Source of the DNA: Pseudomonas sp. FP198
GTDB taxonomy: Bacteria; Pseudomonadota; Gammaproteobacteria; Pseudomonadales; Pseudomonadaceae
Assembly: GCF_030687895.1 (NCBI RefSeq)
Contig: NZ_CP117452.1
Location: 2,931,501-2,995,500 of the forward strand
Direction of reading: 5' to 3'
Length of the DNA: 64,000 nucleotides
Made by a program: the position numbers and the translations under genes. The notes under the pieces were generated by a model. It was not told where the DNA came from and searched no databases. It worked only from the letters and a program-made list of their open reading frames with translations. Shown here one piece after another: positions 59,951-64,000 of this stretch (within the stretch, counting starts at the first letter, position 1; every line of letters begins with the position of its first letter).

Positions 59951-61471
59951 CTATTTTCGCTGAAGCTGCCGGTCGGTCCCATGAAACGCCTGCCCCAGCG
60001 CCGCCAGCCGCTCCGCCAAAGGCGGCAGGCATTGGCTGCTGCGGGTCAGCACGCCGATGTTGTCGGCGTTGCGCTCGGCCACGGCCTGTACGGTTTGCAG
60101 CCGCTCATGGATGCCCATCGACGCCGCGGACTGTTGCTGGGTGGTGCTGGCGATCAGGTCGTTGAAATGGTTGATCACGGCGATGTCTTCGACGACAGCA
60201 TGCAACAGTTGCGAGGCCTGCTGGCTGGCGGACACGCAACGCTCGACCCCTTCACGGCTGTCTTGCATGGCGATCGCAGCCTGACGGCTGCCCTGTTGCA
60301 GCTTGGCGATGATCTGCTGGATTTCCGTGGTGGAGGTCGAGGTCCGTTGGGACAGCGTCCGGACCTCGTCGGCGACCACGGCGAACCCACGCCCCTGCTC
60401 GCCGGCCCGGGCCGCCTCGATGGCGGCGTTAAGGGCCAGCAGGTTGGTCTGTTCGGCGATGCTGTTGATCACATCCAGCACCTGGCCGATCTGCTGCGCC
60501 TGCTCGGCCAGCAGTTGCACGGTTTCATTGGTCAGGTTGATCCGCCCCGCCAGCTCGAGAATTTCTTCCCGGGTCTGGTCAACCGTGGTGCGCCCCTGGT
60601 TGACTTGCTCGTTGGCCTGCCCGGCGCGCTGCAGGGTCTGGCCAACATGGCCGGTAATACTCTCCATGGCCTGCATCAGCTGGCCGATCGCGCCGCTCAT
60701 CTGTGCCACTTCGTCCAATTGGTGCCGGGCGCCGTTTTCCAGGGTCTGGCCGACCTGGGACAGGTCCTGGCCGAGGTCCGACAGCTGACGAGTATCGCGC
60801 ACCACGCCGTCCACCAAGTGGGTCACTTGCTCAAGGAAATGGTCGAAACGCGCGCCGGATGAGACTTTCACGCCCTGGCTGCGTTGTGTGTCGGTGTCAC
60901 GACTCAACTGCGCGGCGGCGGCCAGCACCTTGTCGAGGACGTCCTGGTTGTCCGTTGCATCGGCCAGGCTCTGGTTCGCCAGGTAGATCAGAATCACGCT
61001 TTCGACGACGACATAAAAGGCATGCACAAAAATCATCGTCCAGCCGCCGTGGGCATCCATCACGAACACCGGGTAGCCCTGATGCTGGAGCCAATGAAAC
61101 CCGACGTGGTGAACGGCGATGGTACCGGCGGCCACGACGATCGGCAGCCAGTCGCGATAGAACGTCAACACCGCCAGCAGCACGAAGATGCCGAAGTGGA
61201 ACTCGATCACGCCTCGGGTCTGGTTGATGTGCAGCGCGGCCATGACCATCAGCGCCATGGCGATGATGCAGCGCATCGCACGGGTGCCGCCAAGGCCGCG
61301 GTAGAGCAGCGTAGCCAGCAGGCACGTCGGTGCGCCGATCAGCAGCGCCTGGGTGAAGGTCGAATGAAGAAATGCCAGGCCCAGCGAATACAAGAGCGTG
61401 AGCCAGAGCAGCCCGAGCATGATGCGATCGGCTTTGCGGTAGTGATCGTTAAAGCGCAGGGGCGATTTCAT
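59951..61471 (-). CDS. Methyl-accepting chemotaxis protein with polytopic membrane sensor
   Basis: 506-residue chemoreceptor. The N-terminal 190 residues hold about six membrane spans (from [18 protein letters not shown] to [22 protein letters not shown]) and no periplasmic ligand domain, so it probably senses an intramembrane or energy signal. The C-terminal signalling hairpin is intact: [48 protein letters not shown]. Start MKSPLRFND has AAGGA upstream. It is a single gene, divergent from the malY-like gene, and no che genes are nearby. It should feed the main chemotaxis array. Confidence 0.93.
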   Translation of the reverse strand: MKSPLRFNDHYRKADRIMLGLLWLTLLYSLGLAFLHSTFTQALLIGAPTCLLATLLYRGLGGTRAMRCIIAMALMVMAALHINQTRGVIEFHFGIFVLLAVLTFYRDWLPIVVAAGTIAVHHVGFHWLQHQGYPVFVMDAHGGWTMIFVHAFYVVVESVILIYLANQSLADATDNQDVLDKVLAAAAQLSRDTDTQRSQGVKVSSGARFDHFLEQVTHLVDGVVRDTRQLSDLGQDLSQVGQTLENGARHQLDEVAQMSGAIGQLMQAMESITGHVGQTLQRAGQANEQVNQGRTTVDQTREEILELAGRINLTNETVQLLAEQAQQIGQVLDVINSIAEQTNLLALNAAIEAARAGEQGRGFAVVADEVRTLSQRTSTSTTEIQQIIAKLQQGSRQAAIAMQDSREGVERCVSASQQASQLLHAVVEDIAVINHFNDLIASTTQQQSAASMGIHERLQTVQAVAERNADNIGVLTRSSQCLPPLAERLAALGQAFHGTDRQLQRK

Positions 61472-61638
61472 CGGGCTGTCCTTGTCATGAACGGGGCGTC
61501 CGTCGGCGGCATATCGACGTCTCGGGACGAAACTGTAGCGCATTGAAACAAATTAATGGCAATTAGCTACCAATCTTTTTGTCCAGCCTCTTTGCTTTAT
61601 GATGGCGCGATTCCGACTCCCTGACTGATGGAACCCCC

Positions 61639-62787
61639 ATGACTTTCGATTTCGACCAGGTGTTCGAACGCCAAGGCACCGGCAGCACCAAATGGAGCCG
61701 TTACCCGGCCGAGGTATTGCCGATGTGGGTGGCCGACATGGACTTCGCCGCCCCGCCGATGGTGATCGATGCGCTGCACAAGCGCCTGGAGCATCCGATG
61801 CTGGGCTACAGCGTGGCCCAGGACAGCCTGCGCGCCGCCATCGTCGCCGATCTCTGGAGCAAGTACGGCTGGCGCGTCGAGCCCCAGCAGATCCTGTTCC
61901 TGCCGGGGGTCGAGCCAGGTTTCAACATGGCTTTGCATGCGTTGGTCGAGCCGCAGCAGAACGTTGTGGTGCAGGTGCCCAACTACCCGCCGCTGCGTCA
62001 TGCGCCGGGCCATTGGAACCTGAACAAGGTGGAGCTTCCCTTCACCCCGCTCGACGGTGAGTTCCACACGCCCCTGGCCGCATTGCGCGAGGCCTTGCAG
62101 GGCGGCGGCGCGCTGCTGTTGAGCAATCCACATAACCCGCTGGGCAAAGTGTTCGGGCGCGACGAACTCAAGGCCGTGGCGGACATTTGTATCGAGCAGG
62201 ACGCCTGGATCATTTCCGACGAGATCCATGCCGAACTGTGCTTCGATGGCCGCGTGCACATCCCCACCGCCAGCCTCGGTGCGGAGATTGCCGAGCGCAC
62301 CATCACGCTGATGTCGGCCAGCAAGGCGTACAACATCGCGGGGCTGAAAACCTCCTTTGCGATCATCCAGAACGCCAGGCTGCGCGAGCGGGTCAACGGC
62401 GCCAGGGCCGGCATGGTCGACAGCGTCAATGCCCTGGGCCTGGAGGCGACTCGTGCCGCCTACAGCGAAGCAGGTCCGTGGCTGGAGGCATTAAAGGCCT
62501 ACCTGCAAGCCAACCGGGATTACCTGGTCGACGCGGTGAAGAACCGCCTGCCGGGCGTCACCATGACCGTGCCCCAGGGGACCTACCTGGCGTGGCTGGA
62601 TTGCTCCGGACTGGGGCTGGACGATCCGCAAGGGTTTTTCCTGAAGGAAGCCAGGGTCGGCTTGAGCGCCGGAATGGATTTTGGCGATGACGCCGGGCAA
62701 TTCGTGCGGTTGAACTTCGGTTGCCCGAGGGCCTTGCTGGAGGAAGGTCTTGCGCGGATGGAGCGGAGCCTGAAGGCGAGAGGCTGA
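61639..62787 (+). CDS. MalY/PatB-family PLP-dependent cystathionine beta-lyase
   Basis: 382-residue fold-type I PLP enzyme. Lys229 in SASKAYNIAGLKTSF binds PLP, with Asp194 in ISDEIHAEL and the LLSNPHNPLGKV loop. The N-terminal WSRYPAEVLPMWVADMDFAAPP is diagnostic for MalY/PatB. The family cleaves the C-S bond of cystathionine and related beta-thio amino acids to pyruvate, ammonia and a thiol. It is probably for methionine synthesis or thiol release. Divergent from the chemoreceptor; a REPIN follows. Confidence 0.93.
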   Translation: MTFDFDQVFERQGTGSTKWSRYPAEVLPMWVADMDFAAPPMVIDALHKRLEHPMLGYSVAQDSLRAAIVADLWSKYGWRVEPQQILFLPGVEPGFNMALHALVEPQQNVVVQVPNYPPLRHAPGHWNLNKVELPFTPLDGEFHTPLAALREALQGGGALLLSNPHNPLGKVFGRDELKAVADICIEQDAWIISDEIHAELCFDGRVHIPTASLGAEIAERTITLMSASKAYNIAGLKTSFAIIQNARLRERVNGARAGMVDSVNALGLEATRAAYSEAGPWLEALKAYLQANRDYLVDAVKNRLPGVTMTVPQGTYLAWLDCSGLGLDDPQGFFLKEARVGLSAGMDFGDDAGQFVRLNFGCPRALLEEGLARMERSLKARG

Positions 62788-62807
62788 TCGGGCCGACAAT
62801 GAGCTCT

Positions 62808-62902
62808 TGTGGCGAGGGGATTTATCCCCGCTGGGTCGCGCAGCGGCCCCGTTTTTTCTACGGTCGCTGCGCAACCGAGCGGGGATAAATCCCCTCACCA
62901 CA
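62808..62902. repeat. REPIN element, GAGGGGATTTATCCCC family
   Basis: 25-base inverted arms at 62808-62832 and 62878-62902 with one mismatch, in the 139-base gap of two convergent genes. Same family as 13265-13396. Confidence 0.88.
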
Positions 62903-62926
62903 GGAGCAGATCACCTCAAGATCGGG

Positions 62927-63331
62927 TCAATCATGCATATCCGGGGTATGCACAAAGCACAACTTGTTGCCCTCCGGATCCCGGCAGTAGGCCCCGAAAT
63001 AGTCTTTTGAATATTGCGGCCTCGGCCCCGGCGCGCCTTCGTCGAAGCCGCCCATGGCGATGGCCATTTCCCAGGCTGCGCGGACGGTTTGCTGTGAATC
63101 GGCGGCGAAGCTTACTTGCATGCCATTGCCCCAGGTCGCGAGCAGGCCATTGATCGGCACCTGGACGAACACCTGCGGCCAATGCCTGCCGGGCTGATGC
63201 CAGCCTTCCCCGGGTGGGCCCGAGTCGTCTTCGCTGTCCATGCGCACCAACCCCAGGCACCCCAGCACGGCATCATAAAAAGCGACCATTTTCGGTAGAT
63301 CCCGCGCACCAATCTGAATGTGACTGAACAT
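62927..63331 (-). CDS. VOC/glyoxalase-fold protein
   Basis: 134-residue vicinal-oxygen-chelate protein of the glyoxalase/bleomycin-resistance type. Two half-motifs are seen: FSHIQIGARDLPKMVAFYDAVLGCLGLVR and YFGAYCRDPEGNKLCFV, whose histidine and glutamate are the usual metal or structural positions. The start MFSHIQIG has AAGGAG at good distance; a 10-residue extension is rejected. Many such small VOC proteins are of unknown substrate. It lies alone and converges on malY. Confidence 0.86.
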   Translation of the reverse strand: MFSHIQIGARDLPKMVAFYDAVLGCLGLVRMDSEDDSGPPGEGWHQPGRHWPQVFVQVPINGLLATWGNGMQVSFAADSQQTVRAAWEMAIAMGGFDEGAPGPRPQYSKDYFGAYCRDPEGNKLCFVHTPDMHD

Positions 63332-63509
63332 GCCCTTCTCCTTATGAAGCCTTGTTGTCATTGGAGAGCATGACCGTGTCCACGTTCAGCCGAACATGAA
63401 CACGGTCGACAAAACGCTCGCTCATCGACCGATGGGAAAATCCGACCGAACTCTGCCTGAAACGCCACAGTCCACCCTCCATCGCAACCACCTGCCATGG
63501 AGAACGAAA

Positions 63510-64000
63510 ATGGCCGATTACCCAACCCCACCCTTCCCCAAACAAAGCCAACCCGTCCCCGGCAGCCAGCAGAAGATGGACCCGTATCCGGACTGCGGTG
63601 AACAAAGCTACAAGGGTTCCGGTCGCCTGGCGAACAAGATTGCCCTGATCACCGGCGCCGACAGCGGGATCGGGCGCGCGGTAGCGATTGCCTTCGCCCG
63701 CGAAGGGGCTGACGTGGTCATCTCCTACCTGAACGAGCACGAGGATGCCAAGGAGACCGCGCGCTGGGTCGAACAGGCCGGTCGGCAATGCTTGCTCCTG
63801 CCGGGCGACCTGGCGGACAAGGCCCAGTGCCGCATGGTCGTCGATGAAACCGTGGCGCGCTTCGGCCGCATCGACGTCCTCGTCAATAACGCCGCGTTCC
63901 AGATGACTCACGAAACCCTGGAAGAGATTCCGGACGAAGAATGGGTGCGCACGTTCGATATCAACATCACCGCAATGTTCAGGATCTGTCAGGCCGCGGT
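63510..64000 (+). CDS. YghA-type SDR oxidoreductase, 3' end cut by the window
   Basis: About 163 N-terminal residues are seen. After a Pro-rich lead (YPTPPFPKQSQPVPGSQQKMDPYPDCGE) comes the cofactor loop ALITGADSGIGRAVAIAFAREGADV and NNAAFQMTHETLEE. The lead and the position of the fold match the YghA/YhdF group of long SDRs, which have been linked to stress. The active-site YxxxK lies beyond the window. GGAG about 8 bases before the ATG supports the start. Confidence 0.9.
   Translation, partial: MADYPTPPFPKQSQPVPGSQQKMDPYPDCGEQSYKGSGRLANKIALITGADSGIGRAVAIAFAREGADVVISYLNEHEDAKETARWVEQAGRQCLLLPGDLADKAQCRMVVDETVARFGRIDVLVNNAAFQMTHETLEEIPDEEWVRTFDINITAMFRICQAA

Noticed and set aside
1-64000. 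tRNA, rRNA, integrase and transposase genes, including as an integration site for the T6SS island
   Set aside because: No such gene was recognised in reading the window. The island border is a protein-coding gene end instead.

Overview
The window reads as a chromosomal segment of a Pseudomonas of the fluorescens-like group. The evidence is uniformly high G+C coding DNA, dense operons with ATGA start/stop overlaps, OprD-family porin, DUF2790, CitMHS and DctA genes of Pseudomonas type, and several families of Pseudomonas-type REP/REPIN palindromes between genes. No tRNA, rRNA, CRISPR array, integrase or transposase gene was recognised. Genes at both ends are cut by the window.

Region 1 (1-13.2 kb) is a catabolic block, almost all on the minus strand. 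It holds a truncated GabD-like aldehyde dehydrogenase, an M20/ArgE-like deacetylase, a Dpp/Opp-type ABC importer (fused double ATPase, two permeases, Tat-signal binding protein), a PuuB-like FAD oxidoreductase, a haloacid-dehalogenase-type hydrolase, a second FAD amine oxidoreductase and, on the plus strand, a second aldehyde dehydrogenase. Import, deacylation, oxidative deamination and aldehyde oxidation of an amine- or peptide-like substrate is the likely logic. The 5' regions of the two minus-strand units carry the same ungapped 115-base promoter-like block.

Region 2 (13.5-19.2 kb) holds a DJ-1/PfpI protein and then an OprD porin, a CitMHS permease and a PrpF/GalD-family isomerase with a divergent LysR regulator, which together look like a tricarboxylate uptake and isomerisation unit.

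Region 3 (19.2-41.7 kb) is a type VI secretion island: tssM-tssA-vasI leftwards, and tssB-C-E-F-G-(FHA-tssJ fusion)-tssK-tssL-hcp-PAAR-vgrG-DUF4123 adaptor-VasX-like effector-DUF6708 putative immunity gene rightwards. It contains no clpV. It is bounded by a 55-base direct repeat made of the 3' end of the LysR gene, and its right end carries a fragment of a second effector gene.

Region 4 (41.7-46.1 kb) holds an SDR oxidoreductase and a tartrate unit (DctA-type carrier, D-tartrate dehydratase, divergent LysR). Region 5 (46.1-54.6 kb) is a lipoprotein hydrolase-RND pump-HlyD adaptor operon divergent from a MipA porin and two-component system. Region 6 (54.6-64 kb) has a six-unit tandem REPIN array, an MBL-fold hydrolase, an IorAB-type molybdenum hydroxylase, a DUF2790 protein, a membrane chemoreceptor, a MalY/PatB aminotransferase-fold lyase, a VOC protein and the start of a YghA-type SDR. 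REPINs lie in most of the convergent gaps.
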